A stretch of 62,561 bases of DNA. Source: Ignavibacteria bacterium RIFOXYC2_FULL_35_21. GTDB taxonomy: Bacteria > Bacteroidota > Ignavibacteria > Kapaibacteriales > UBA2268. The translations under genes and the position numbers were made by a program. This document shows positions 44,015 to 53,609 of this stretch, piece after piece (the first letter of the stretch is position 1; each line of letters starts with the position of its first letter). The notes beneath the pieces were generated by a model. The model saw only the letters and a list, made by a program, of their open reading frames with translations. It searched no databases and was not told the DNA's origin. The stretch covers positions 1 to 62,561 of the forward strand of contig MHAY01000067.1 of the NCBI GenBank assembly GCA_001804705.1, written 5' to 3'.

Positions 44015-44788
44015 CTATGGCTTCTTTGGACTACCTTTCAATCCTTTTATAAAGGGACAATAATAGCTTTTATCTCCCATTACTATTTTAACAAAATATA
44101 GGCCATTATTAATTACATTACCGAATTCTCGAAAATGTTTTCCTGGTTGATTATATCCGCTATATATTGTTTTTATAAAAGTTTTTTTAATATCATATAA
44201 ATCTATTTCGATGTTGCCGGAGTTTTTTACAGAGTATTCCAAAGAACCCGATTCAATGAATGGAGTCGGAAAAATAATCAGATGAGGCGAATTTGTATCA
44301 TTTGGATATTGTCTATCAGTATATAGATTAAACACAATATCTTTATTCATATTTTTGGAAAAAGGGTAATAATATTTGTCGCTTTTAAGCCATTCAGGAG
44401 TATCTTCAGTACTGTCGGGAATAAATAGAGTATCATTTTCAGAAACAGTAAATTCTTCTGTTGTATCAATAAAATCTTCATTCAAGGTTATTCTAATTTT
44501 ATAGGGCACATTGAGCTCAATATTTTCAAATAAATAAACAATGTCAGTGGTAGTATCTTCAATAGTGTAAGTAGTTGCTACAACTTTTTCATTTTTCAAC
44601 AGCTCAACTTTTATTCCTGAAAGATAATAGCTCGCATAATATTTCCCTAAGACAACCCCTGATTCATGAATTCTAAGGAGTTCAACATAAACAAAACCAA
44701 TCATTTTATTATTTTGTACCTGAACTTCTGTGTTTTCACAAGAAAAAAATAGAATTGCACATAGAAAAAAAGGCAATATGTTTTTCAT
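44015..44788 (-). CDS. lipoprotein with a T9SS-like C-terminal sorting domain
   Basis: A 257-residue protein with a signal peptide ending in the lipobox FFSC. Residues 30-110 form a beta-rich domain (GIKVELLKNEKVVATTYTI) like carboxypeptidase-regulatory folds. The last ~75 residues (from IFPTPFIESGSLEYSV through LYFVKIVMGDKSYYC) look like a type IX sorting domain. Having both a lipid anchor and this tail is unusual. GAGGT precedes the ATG. Substrate unknown. Confidence 0.65.
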   Translation of the reverse strand: MKNILPFFLCAILFFSCENTEVQVQNNKMIGFVYVELLRIHESGVVLGKYYASYYLSGIKVELLKNEKVVATTYTIEDTTTDIVYLFENIELNVPYKIRITLNEDFIDTTEEFTVSENDTLFIPDSTEDTPEWLKSDKYYYPFSKNMNKDIVFNLYTDRQYPNDTNSPHLIIFPTPFIESGSLEYSVKNSGNIEIDLYDIKKTFIKTIYSGYNQPGKHFREFGNVINNGLYFVKIVMGDKSYYCPFIKGLKGSPKKP

Positions 44789-44900
44789 ATCATACCTCGT
44801 TAATAATGTTTTCTTAATAAAATTTTATAGAATACAAAATTAGAAATTAATTGTTTATTTTTAGAGTATGTAATAAAATAAAATAAATTATTGGAAGTTG

Positions 44901-46220
44901 TTATTTCTTCAAATGATTCAACAAAATCATAAATTCCCCAAGGAGATAGAAAGAACCTATAACCAGTATTGGCTGTGGTTTCGAGAGGACAAGATCGGCC
45001 GCTTCCTTAACATTACTCGTAATGACAATATTCTTAATACCGGCTTCCATGGCTTTAATTTTTAAATCCGCAGGTTCAGCCGCCCTGTCATTATCCGGTT
45101 TTGTTATTATTAATCTTGAACAAATTAATTTTAAATATTTCAAAATATTTATAGCATCCTTATCCGACATAAGTGCAAAAACAATATTCCACTTTTTGTT
45201 CTCAAGCCCGCAGTCAATCAGAGTTCCAACTGTTTTTTGAACAGCATCAGGATTATGAGCAACATCCAAAATGATAGGAAAGTCTTTATTTACAAGTTCA
45301 GTCCTGCAATGAAAATTTGTGTTTCTGACAATATTTATAAAACCAGTGCACAAAGACTCTTTTGATATGTTAAAGTTTCTGCTAATTATTTTTATTGCAG
45401 CCCATGCTGTTTTGATATTATCAATTTGATGGGAACCTACAACACCTACATTAAGATTCGGATAAGTGCAAACCGATGAGTGTATATTCAAATTCATTGT
45501 CAAATCACTATTGCAGGTGAACTGTTCGCATTTGAAAAATTCATCTGCAAATATTAATTCACAATGTTTTTCTGTTGATTTTTCACTAATTACTTTATAT
45601 ACTTTGTCTTCATTTTTCGAAACAACAACAGGCTTACCTTGTTTAATTATACCGGCTTTTTCAAAAGCAATCTCGGTTAAGGTATTACCGAGGTATTCTG
45701 AATGGTCATAATCTATTTTAGTAATTATACTCACTAACGGACTTAAAACATTTGTGGAATCGTACCTCCCGCCCATCCCCGTTTCTATAACGGCAACTTC
45801 AACTTTATTTTCCGAAAAATATTTGAATGCCATTGCAGTAGTTATTTCAAAAAAAGTAGCTCCGATTGACTCTGCATACGGTAGTAATTCTTCCGAAAGC
45901 CTGATTAAATCATCATCAGAAATTAAATTTCCATTTATACTGATTCGTTCATTAAAAGTAACGAGATGAGGCGAAGTATAAAGTCCGGTCTTATATCCTG
46001 CCTCGATTAAAACAGAAGCAATCATCGAACAGACAGAACCCTTGCCGTTTGTTCCTGCCACATGCACAGAATGAAAATGATTTTGCGGCTTCTCAAGAAA
46101 ACCGAGTAATTTCTTAGTTCTTCCGAGGCCGGGTTTTATACCGAATCTCTGAAAAGAAAATAATTTATCGAGAATTTCTTTCTTTTTCTTATATTTTGTT
46201 TTATTTAGACTAAGTTTCAT
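44901..46220 (-). CDS. folC: bifunctional folylpolyglutamate/dihydrofolate synthase
   Basis: A 439-residue Mur-ligase-fold protein. The P-loop is HVAGTNGKGSVCSM near residue 55, then TSPHLVTFNERI, VIETGMGGRYDSTNV and ILDVAHNPDAV near 300 as in FolC. It adds glutamate to dihydropteroate and folates. ATG at 46218-46220 is preferred; an upstream in-frame TTG gives 10 more residues. Divergent from the SDR gene at 46292. Confidence 0.93.
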   Translation of the reverse strand: MKLSLNKTKYKKKKEILDKLFSFQRFGIKPGLGRTKKLLGFLEKPQNHFHSVHVAGTNGKGSVCSMIASVLIEAGYKTGLYTSPHLVTFNERISINGNLISDDDLIRLSEELLPYAESIGATFFEITTAMAFKYFSENKVEVAVIETGMGGRYDSTNVLSPLVSIITKIDYDHSEYLGNTLTEIAFEKAGIIKQGKPVVVSKNEDKVYKVISEKSTEKHCELIFADEFFKCEQFTCNSDLTMNLNIHSSVCTYPNLNVGVVGSHQIDNIKTAWAAIKIISRNFNISKESLCTGFINIVRNTNFHCRTELVNKDFPIILDVAHNPDAVQKTVGTLIDCGLENKKWNIVFALMSDKDAINILKYLKLICSRLIITKPDNDRAAEPADLKIKAMEAGIKNIVITSNVKEAADLVLSKPQPILVIGSFYLLGEFMILLNHLKK

Positions 46221-46291
46221 GCTTAGTTTACTCAATTTGTTAAATTTCAATACAAACTTAATAAAAATATATAATTTAATCAGGTCTTTAT

Positions 46292-47020
46292 ATGAATAGA
46301 TTATTTAACAAAAAAGTAATTTGGATAACCGGTGCAAGCCGTGGTATCGGTGCGGAAATTGCCCGTAAGCTTGCTAAAACCGAAGCAATTTTGGCATTAA
46401 GTGCGAGGACGGCTCAATCCTTTAAAAGTACAAAAAAGGAATTAGCGCAATTTAAAAATGTATTTATTTTCCCCTGCGATGTTTCTATACATGAGGAAGT
46501 CTATGAAGTTTATAATAAAATTTCAGATAATTTAGGGAACGTTGACATATTGCTCAACAATGCGGGAGTGGCAGCTTTCAAACCATTTGACGAATTAACA
46601 GTTGACGATTACAATTCAATGATTAATACAAATCTATTTGGAACCTTTCTTGCAACAAAAACAGTTCTTCCTTCGATGATTAAAAGAAAAAAAGGAATAA
46701 TTCTGAATATTATATCCGTTGCTGCAAAAAAAACATTCAAAGGCTCGGCATTATATTCAGCTTCAAAAGCAGGCGTTCTGGCTATGAGCCGTTCGATGAG
46801 GGAAGACCTGAGAGAGAAGGGAATAAAAGTCATAGATATTTTCCCCGGTGCTACAGAAACTGAATTATGGAGCGAGAAATCAAGAAGTAAATATGATTGG
46901 CGAATGATGAAACCCGACAATCTTGCTGATATTGTTGTTGATGTTTTGCAAAAATCAATGAATGATAATTTTATGATTGAAGAAGTTATTGTAAGGCCAC
47001 AATTAGGGGATTTAAGCTAA
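46292..47020 (+). CDS. short-chain dehydrogenase/reductase
   Basis: A 242-residue classical SDR: TGASRGIG at residues 14-21 for cofactor binding, NNAG near 90, and the catalytic tyrosine in YSASK near 152. FabG-like in layout but without enough detail to name a substrate. The next gene starts on the very next base after its stop codon. Confidence 0.9.
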   Translation: MNRLFNKKVIWITGASRGIGAEIARKLAKTEAILALSARTAQSFKSTKKELAQFKNVFIFPCDVSIHEEVYEVYNKISDNLGNVDILLNNAGVAAFKPFDELTVDDYNSMINTNLFGTFLATKTVLPSMIKRKKGIILNIISVAAKKTFKGSALYSASKAGVLAMSRSMREDLREKGIKVIDIFPGATETELWSEKSRSKYDWRMMKPDNLADIVVDVLQKSMNDNFMIEEVIVRPQLGDLS

Positions 47021-48250
47021 ATGAAAATATTTATAATAACATTAATTTGGGGAATTATTTTATTCCAACTTTCATTTTCACAAAATGATAAGCGATTTAA
47101 TCTTGGTTTGAAAAAAATTGAAACAGGACAGTATTTGGATGCGATAAAAATATTCTCTGATATAATAAAAAGTAAGCCACAATCCTCTTATGCTTTTTAT
47201 AATAGGGGCCTGGCTTATGACCGATTAAACATAACCGATAAAGCAATGTCTGACTATACCCGGGCAATTAATCTTAGTAGTAAAAACTTTGAAGCATACA
47301 ACAACAGAGGCACATTAAAAGACAAATTAGGTGATTGGGATGGCGCCTTTAAAGACTATAATAATGCAATAAAAATCAATCCGAAATATGCACTTGCTTA
47401 TTATAATCGCGGTATTTCTAAAAGTGAAAAAGGCGATAGGAAAGGGGCAATAGAGGATTATGATATTTCAATTAAGTATGACCCATACTATGCGAGTACA
47501 TGGTATAACCGTGCTATTTTAAAAAGCGAGGAAGGGAAAGATTCTTCGGCACTCTTCGATAATACAGAAGCAATCAGGCTTAATCCGAAATTTCGGGATG
47601 CTTATTATAACAGGGGAAATGTCAAAAGGAGAATGAAAAATTACACTGATGCAATTCAAGATTACAATGAAACTCTTAAATTAGATTCTCTTTTCGTCAA
47701 TGCTCTGAATAACAGGGGGCTTGCAAAGTATGGCCTAAAAGATATTGATGGAGCAATAAGTGATTATAGCGAAGCTATAAGAATTAAACCGGAATATTAT
47801 CTTCCCTACTGCAATCGCGGCATCATCAATTTTGAGCAAAGAAAAGCGAGCGGTTCCAGCGATGATTATATGAGTGATTTCAACAAGTCAGTGCAACTCA
47901 ATCCGGATTATTCAAATGCATATTATTATCGGGCGCAAGCAAAAAAATTCCTTAAAGATTATCAAGGTTCTATTGATGATTTCTCTCAATATATCAGGCT
48001 AGAACCTGATTATGCGACGGGGTATTTTAACAGGGGGCTTGTCAAATATGAATGGGAAAAATATGAAGATGCTATTCCCGATTTTGATGCGGCATTAAAT
48101 AAATATCCTGAATACAAAGAAGCTCTCTACTATCGTGGCCTTGCTTATTATAATCTTGGTAAAAATGATAAAGCTTGTGAAGACTGGAAGAAATCTATAG
48201 AACTTGGTAATAAAGAAGCCGATTATATGTACCAAAGCTACTGTAAATAA
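47021..48250 (+). CDS. exported TPR-repeat protein
   Basis: A 409-residue protein with a signal peptide (about 20 residues, FQLSFSQ) and about ten TPR repeats marked by the recurring A-x-YNRG pattern (for example ALAYYNRGISKSEKGDRKGA and NAYYYRAQAKKFLKDYQGS). It is probably periplasmic and serves as a binding scaffold. It follows the SDR without a gap. Confidence 0.88.
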   Translation: MKIFIITLIWGIILFQLSFSQNDKRFNLGLKKIETGQYLDAIKIFSDIIKSKPQSSYAFYNRGLAYDRLNITDKAMSDYTRAINLSSKNFEAYNNRGTLKDKLGDWDGAFKDYNNAIKINPKYALAYYNRGISKSEKGDRKGAIEDYDISIKYDPYYASTWYNRAILKSEEGKDSSALFDNTEAIRLNPKFRDAYYNRGNVKRRMKNYTDAIQDYNETLKLDSLFVNALNNRGLAKYGLKDIDGAISDYSEAIRIKPEYYLPYCNRGIINFEQRKASGSSDDYMSDFNKSVQLNPDYSNAYYYRAQAKKFLKDYQGSIDDFSQYIRLEPDYATGYFNRGLVKYEWEKYEDAIPDFDAALNKYPEYKEALYYRGLAYYNLGKNDKACEDWKKSIELGNKEADYMYQSYCK

Positions 48251-48253
48251 TTA

Positions 48254-48290
48254 AAAATTAATAATTAATAATTAATAATTAATAATTAAA
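48254..48290. repeat. 7-bp AT tandem repeat (ATTAATA)
   Basis: About 4-5 units of ATTAATA just upstream of the uvrC start. Likely hypermutable by slippage. Confidence 0.8.
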
Positions 48291-48305
48291 AATGAATAGT
48301 GAAAA

Positions 48306-50174
48306 GTGAATAATGATAATATAAATATTGAATCAGAAGTACTAGGGCTTCAGGAAAAGCTTAAATCGTTACCAACGAATCCCGGTATTTATCAATTCAA
48401 AAACCAGATTGGTAAAATTATATATATTGGAAAAGCAAAAAACCTGCGGAACCGTGTGAAATCTTACTTTCAGACGAGGAAGCCAGTTGATGCAAAAACA
48501 AAAGTGTTAATTCAAAAAATTAAAGATGTAGAGGTAATTGTAACCGATTCCGAAACAGAAGCTTTGATACTTGAAGATACACTGGTAAAAAAATACAGGC
48601 CAAAGTATAATATCCTTCTTAAAGATGATAAGTCTTTTCCTTATGTACGACTGACTAATGAACCTTATCCCAGAATATTTGCGACCCGAAAAGTCATTAA
48701 GGATGGCTCAAAATATTTTGGGCCATATACAGAAGTCAGGCAATTAAAAATTTTATTGAAAACAATCAGGTCATTATTTCTTATGCGTAGCTGCGATTAC
48801 AATCTGACCGATGAATCCGTAGCTAATAAGAAATATAAACTCTGCCTCGATTATCATATAAAAAAATGTGAAGGTCCCTGCGAGGGACTTATATCACGGG
48901 AACAATACAACGAAAATGTTCGCCAGGCAGTACAAATTATTAATGGCAAGACACGTGAAATTGAGCGGAAGCTCGAATGTGAAATGGATGTGCTTTCCGA
49001 ACAAATGAAATTTGAAGAAGCCACAATTGTTCGCAACCGCTATCTCATATTAAAGGATTATCTGTCACATCAAAAAATTGTTTCAACTGAAACGATTGAC
49101 CGGGATGTGATTGCTCTCGCAAGAATAAATGACAGCGCCTGCATACTGATTTTCCAGATTAGGGACGGCAAATTGATTGGAAGAAGGCATTACATAATAT
49201 CAAACACTTTAGATCAAACTGATGAGTATATTATACAAGTTGCAATTGAAAAATGGTATCTCGAGACTAATTTTATTCCAAATGAAATTCTACTCCAAAC
49301 CGAGCCTGAACAATTGGATTTTATAATTGAATGGCTCGAAAAAATCAGCGGTTATCATGTTGATATCCAAATCCCAAAAATCGGTGAAAAGAAAAAGCTA
49401 ATCAACATGGCAGTAACCAATGCTGATTTTCTTTTGCGTGAGTATCATCTTGCCATGGCAAAAAGAGAACAGGCCATACCCAAAATACTTCATTCAATAC
49501 AAAGAGACCTCAGGCTCAGCAAGCCTCCCCGGCGTATCGAATGTTTCGATAATTCCCACATTCAAGGGAGCGAACTCGTTTCATCAATGGTTGTTTTTGT
49601 TGACGGCAAGCCCAAAAAATCAGATTACAGGAGATATAAAATTCAAACCGTTGACCATAACGACGACTTTGCCGCTATGAGAGAAGTCATATCGAGAAGG
49701 TATGATAAATCATCTGATGAAAAATCCATCATACCGGATTTAATAATAATTGACGGGGGAAAGGGGCAATTGTCTTCTGCCGTTCAGATACTAAAAAAAG
49801 CCGGATTGTCAGATAAGACAACCGTAATTGGACTTGCAAAACGAATAGATGAAATTTTCTTTCCCGGGAAAAGCGAGCCTTTACTTTTACCAAAAACATC
49901 CAGCAGTCTGAAACTCATACAACATCTCAGGGATGAAGCACATCGCTTTGCTATAACTTATCATCGTCTGCTGAGAAGTAAAAGAACATTACAAACAGAA
50001 CTGACAGAAATTCCCGGGATTGGCGAAAAGATTGCACAGAAGCTATTAATCCAGTTGAACTCGGTAGAAAAAATTAAAAATTCTGACTTAGAAGAATTGA
50101 CAGATATAGTTGGACATAAAGCCGCTGAAAGGGTATTTGAATATTTCAATAAAACAGAAATTCAACAAAATTAA
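48306..50174 (+). CDS. uvrC: excinuclease ABC subunit UvrC
   Basis: A 622-residue UvrC. The GIY-YIG nuclease lies at about residues 20-100 (PGIYQF, then YIGKAK), a Cys cluster follows (KKCEGPC), and the UVR motif, the RNase H-like 5' nuclease (IECFDNSHIQGSE near 415) and a C-terminal helix-hairpin-helix (EIPGIGEKIAQKLL) complete the set. It cuts both sides of bulky DNA lesions with UvrAB. The only start with a continuous frame is GTG 48306, just after an AT repeat; no good ribosome-binding site is seen. Confidence 0.96.
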   Translation: MNNDNINIESEVLGLQEKLKSLPTNPGIYQFKNQIGKIIYIGKAKNLRNRVKSYFQTRKPVDAKTKVLIQKIKDVEVIVTDSETEALILEDTLVKKYRPKYNILLKDDKSFPYVRLTNEPYPRIFATRKVIKDGSKYFGPYTEVRQLKILLKTIRSLFLMRSCDYNLTDESVANKKYKLCLDYHIKKCEGPCEGLISREQYNENVRQAVQIINGKTREIERKLECEMDVLSEQMKFEEATIVRNRYLILKDYLSHQKIVSTETIDRDVIALARINDSACILIFQIRDGKLIGRRHYIISNTLDQTDEYIIQVAIEKWYLETNFIPNEILLQTEPEQLDFIIEWLEKISGYHVDIQIPKIGEKKKLINMAVTNADFLLREYHLAMAKREQAIPKILHSIQRDLRLSKPPRRIECFDNSHIQGSELVSSMVVFVDGKPKKSDYRRYKIQTVDHNDDFAAMREVISRRYDKSSDEKSIIPDLIIIDGGKGQLSSAVQILKKAGLSDKTTVIGLAKRIDEIFFPGKSEPLLLPKTSSSLKLIQHLRDEAHRFAITYHRLLRSKRTLQTELTEIPGIGEKIAQKLLIQLNSVEKIKNSDLEELTDIVGHKAAERVFEYFNKTEIQQN

Positions 50175-50188
50175 TTTGAACATTATTT

Positions 50189-52117
50189 ATGGAAACTTCT
50201 CTTAATATTTTAGAAGAAAAGCTGAGTGATTTACTCAAAGAAAATGGTAATGAAGCGTTTTACAAAATACCATCACTTTGGATTGACCCTTATAGAAATT
50301 CTTATGAAAAAGATTTATGGGTTTCACCTTTTGAATTTTATTTGAATAGAATTAAAGAAATTAAAATACTCGCAAAAGAAGAGCCTGTCTCACTTCCCGA
50401 AAAAGGTTGGACTAAGGAAGCGGTTGTTTATAACATTTTTGTCAGATACACAACTTCTTTCGACCATAATAATGATGGAATAATTAATATAAATGACAAT
50501 TACAAAGGTTTCAGAGAAACAGGAACTTTTCTTAAAGCAATTTCCCTATTGCCATATATATATTCTCTCGGAGTTAACACAGTATATCTTCTCCCGATTA
50601 CTTCAATCGGAATTGATGGCAAGAAAGGAACACTTGGCTCTCCTTATGCAATAAGGAATCCATACAAAATTGATGATAACCTATCAGAGCCCGTTTTGAA
50701 CTTAAGCGTTGAAAAGGAGTTTCAGGCATTCGTCGAAGCGGCGCACTTGCTTGGAATGAAAATAATAATCGAATTTGTGTTCAGAACAGCGAGTATTGAC
50801 GGCGGCCTTGCTATTGAACATCCTGAATGGTTCTATTGGATTAAAGATAACATTGAAAACAGAGAACAAGGTTCAACCGATGAATCTAAATACGGCCCTC
50901 CGATTTTTTCTGAGGAAGAATTTATTCTGATAAGGAAAAAGATCGAGGATTCTGATTTTAGTGAGCTTTCACCTCCTTCGGATATATACAAGGAATTTTT
51001 CACAGAGACTCCTGAAAAAGTAATTAAAGAAAATAACAAACTTGTTGGTATTCTGAAAAACGGTGATAAATGCAAAATACCCTGTGCATTTGCTGACTGG
51101 CCCCCTGACGACACTCAGCCGGTTTGGAGTGATGTTACATACCTAAAACTTTATGAACATCCAGACTTCAATTACATTGCTTATAATACTGTGAGAATGT
51201 ATGATGAGGAATTGAATAGTGAAAAATATAAAGTTTCTGAACTTTGGGAAAATATTTGCAATATCATACCTCATTATCAGAAAAATTATGATATTGATGG
51301 TGTGATGATAGATATGGGACACGCACTTCCATCTTCTTTGCGACAGGAGATTGTACAAAGAGCAAAGGATGTAAATGAAAATTTTGTCTTCTGGGAAGAA
51401 AATTTCTTAATGAAACAGAAATCCATCGAAGATGGCTATGAGGCTGTTGTGGGCTATTTATGCTTCGATATTCACAAGCCTGACAAAGTTAAAGAATTTA
51501 TCGGCATATTATCAGAAAAAGGATTTCCTATTCCTTTCTTTGGCACTCCCGAAACTCACAACTTGCCGAGGGCCGCATCGAGACAAGGTGGTGTACAATT
51601 TTCAAAATTCGTGTGGACGATAATAAATCTCATACATGGAATACCTTTTATTCACTCAGGATTTGAACTAAGCGAAACTCACCCGGTCAATACCGGTCTA
51701 TGTTTTGAACCTTGGGAGCTATCCAATTATCCTCCCGAGAAATTACCATTGTTTTCCGAATGCCAACTATGCTGGACATCTGAAAATGAATGGACAAGAT
51801 ATATGAGAAAAATATCTGCTATAAGAAAAGAGATAATCAATCCGAGGGATTACAGCACAGATAATATTATAGCATTAAGTAGCTCTAATATCAATATAAT
51901 CTCATTCATTAGAAAGGGCATTGATGGAAAAAGTTATTTGTTCATAGGAAACATGAATCCCGAAAAAGAACTTTATTTCTATGTTAAACTACCGGGGAGT
52001 TCCCATTTATTCAGGGATGTTTTTTCAGGAAAGTTTTTCCAATTTTATAATGATGAAATTATAACGAACCTAAAACCGTTTGAAATGATGTTCGGGGAAT
52101 TAGTTTTTGAAATTTGA
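50189..52117 (+). CDS. GH13 (alpha-amylase family) glycoside hydrolase or transferase
   Basis: A 642-residue TIM-barrel protein of the alpha-amylase superfamily. The barrel begins near residue 75; VNTVYLLPIT and GSPYAIRNPYKI are typical of region I. The nucleophile Asp is in VMIDMGHALP (about residue 374), the acid Glu in FWEENF (about 402), and the third catalytic position lies in GTPETHNLPRA (about 453), where NHD is usual. This pattern resembles the maltosyltransferase-like GH13 group. It starts 14 bp after uvrC and has no signal peptide, so an intracellular glucan enzyme is likely. Confidence 0.75.
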   Translation: METSLNILEEKLSDLLKENGNEAFYKIPSLWIDPYRNSYEKDLWVSPFEFYLNRIKEIKILAKEEPVSLPEKGWTKEAVVYNIFVRYTTSFDHNNDGIININDNYKGFRETGTFLKAISLLPYIYSLGVNTVYLLPITSIGIDGKKGTLGSPYAIRNPYKIDDNLSEPVLNLSVEKEFQAFVEAAHLLGMKIIIEFVFRTASIDGGLAIEHPEWFYWIKDNIENREQGSTDESKYGPPIFSEEEFILIRKKIEDSDFSELSPPSDIYKEFFTETPEKVIKENNKLVGILKNGDKCKIPCAFADWPPDDTQPVWSDVTYLKLYEHPDFNYIAYNTVRMYDEELNSEKYKVSELWENICNIIPHYQKNYDIDGVMIDMGHALPSSLRQEIVQRAKDVNENFVFWEENFLMKQKSIEDGYEAVVGYLCFDIHKPDKVKEFIGILSEKGFPIPFFGTPETHNLPRAASRQGGVQFSKFVWTIINLIHGIPFIHSGFELSETHPVNTGLCFEPWELSNYPPEKLPLFSECQLCWTSENEWTRYMRKISAIRKEIINPRDYSTDNIIALSSSNINIISFIRKGIDGKSYLFIGNMNPEKELYFYVKLPGSSHLFRDVFSGKFFQFYNDEIITNLKPFEMMFGELVFEI

Positions 52118-52142
52118 AATATCTAATTTTACAATGATGTCA

Positions 52143-52250
52143 GTCTGAGCTTGTCGAAGACTGATTAGAAACTGATTGTCACTCCAAGTTTATCGTTGAG
52201 TGATATTAAAGGGTAATAGTCATAATTCGACAGGCTCAGTATGACAGATT
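52143..52250. repeat. TTCGACA/GCTCAG/TGACAG dispersed repeat
   Basis: GAGCTTGTCGAAGACTGATT at 52147-52166 and ATTCGACAGGCTCAGTATGACAG at 52228-52250 are opposite-strand copies. The same words recur at 56346-56380, 56456-56480 and 56596-56616. They are a common intergenic repeat in this bacterial group. Confidence 0.7.
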
Positions 52251-52268
52251 ATTTAATCATTTGAGAAT

Positions 52269-52682
52269 ATGGCTGATAATATTGGGAATAAACCAATCGT
52301 CTTTTTTGATGGAGTTTGTAATCTATGTAATTCCATTGTTCAGTTCATTATCAGGCATGATAAAAAGGAGAGATTTTTATTTGCTTCATTACAATCTGAA
52401 AAATCAAAGGAAATTCTAAGTAATTTCAATTTTACACAATCAGATATTGAAACAATTATTTTACTTGAAGAAAATAAATTATATTTTGTTTCCACAGCCG
52501 CTTTAAAGATTGTTAGACATTTGAATTTCTTATGTTCTCTTTTATATATTTTTATTATTATACCCAAACCTTTGAGGAATTACGTCTATAGAATAATAGC
52601 AAAGAACAGATATAAATGGTTCGGCAAAAAAGATAGTTGCATGGTACCATCTCATGAATTGAAAAACAGATTTATTGATTGA
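52269..52682 (+). CDS. DCC-family thiol-disulfide oxidoreductase
   Basis: A 137-residue protein with FFDGVCNLCN (the DxxCxxC motif at residues 14-20) and a thioredoxin-like body; one hydrophobic stretch lies near 95 (LLYIFIIIPKPLRNY). Members of the DUF393 family reduce or shuffle thiols of unknown targets. It is just upstream of the squalene-synthase-like genes and may be co-transcribed. Confidence 0.87.
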   Translation: MADNIGNKPIVFFDGVCNLCNSIVQFIIRHDKKERFLFASLQSEKSKEILSNFNFTQSDIETIILLEENKLYFVSTAALKIVRHLNFLCSLLYIFIIIPKPLRNYVYRIIAKNRYKWFGKKDSCMVPSHELKNRFID

Positions 52683-52686
52683 TTTA

Positions 52687-53601
52687 ATGATAGACTACGA
52701 ACAAATTGATGTATTGGAACTTGTCAAACCGGACGGAGGTAAATACAAGGCCTCATCTATTAGTGGTGCTTTCGAGTTCTGTCGTCAAATTACAATTTCT
52801 CATTATGAGAATTTTCCGGTTGCTTCTTTTCTGGTTCCTAAATCATTAAGAAAATATGTAAATGCAATTTATACTTATGCCCGAATAGCCGATGATATTG
52901 GTGATGAACTTACTTCAATCGGTAAAGAAAAAAGGTTAAAAGCATTGGATGATTATGAACAACTCTTGCTAAACAATGAAGGTCAACAAAATAACAATCC
53001 GGTCTTTCTTGCTATTCATCAAACTATGAAAGACAGAAATATTCCGGTCGAGCCTCTACAGAAATTACTTATAGCGTTCAGGAGAGATGTTGAATTTGTC
53101 CGGGCAAATACAATTGATGATTTGCTGAATTATTGCTCCTATTCTGCAAATCCTGTCGGAGAGCTTGTTCTCAGGCTTTTCAATAATTACAATGATATTA
53201 CAGCTCCTTTATCTGATAAAATATGTACAGGATTACAACTTGCTAACTTCTGGCAGGATTTATCTATTGATTTAAAGAATGGTAGAGTGTATATTCCCTT
53301 AAATATTCTTGAAAATTACAATATCAACCAACAAAATATATATGAAAAGGGTTCAAATGAAAATTTGTTTAATTGTTTGAATGAATTATATTTGCAGACA
53401 GAGAAATACCTTCGGGACGGATATAAATTAATTGAATATTTGAATAATTACAGGTTGAAGCTTGAAATCAAGGCATCAGCTCTCGGAGGTCTGGAAATAA
53501 TTGAGAAAAGCAGGAATTTGGGAACTGATATAATTAAGAGCAGGCCTAAGCTTTCTAAATTAGATTTCATGAAAATTTTTATTAAAGCAGTCATAAAATA
53601 A
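52687..53601 (+). CDS. hpnC: HpnC-like squalene/phytoene synthase family protein
   Basis: A 304-residue trans-prenyltransferase. The first Asp-rich motif is YARIADDIGDE near residue 65 and the second GLQLANFWQDLSID near 195. ATG 52687 is preferred over an in-frame TTG 12 bp upstream, which would overlap the DCC gene. Paired with HpnD, HpnC acts in the three-enzyme conversion of farnesyl diphosphate to squalene in bacteria without classical squalene synthase. It precedes hpnD by 8 bp. Confidence 0.85.
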   Translation: MIDYEQIDVLELVKPDGGKYKASSISGAFEFCRQITISHYENFPVASFLVPKSLRKYVNAIYTYARIADDIGDELTSIGKEKRLKALDDYEQLLLNNEGQQNNNPVFLAIHQTMKDRNIPVEPLQKLLIAFRRDVEFVRANTIDDLLNYCSYSANPVGELVLRLFNNYNDITAPLSDKICTGLQLANFWQDLSIDLKNGRVYIPLNILENYNINQQNIYEKGSNENLFNCLNELYLQTEKYLRDGYKLIEYLNNYRLKLEIKASALGGLEIIEKSRNLGTDIIKSRPKLSKLDFMKIFIKAVIK

Positions 53602-53609
53602 AATAGTTA

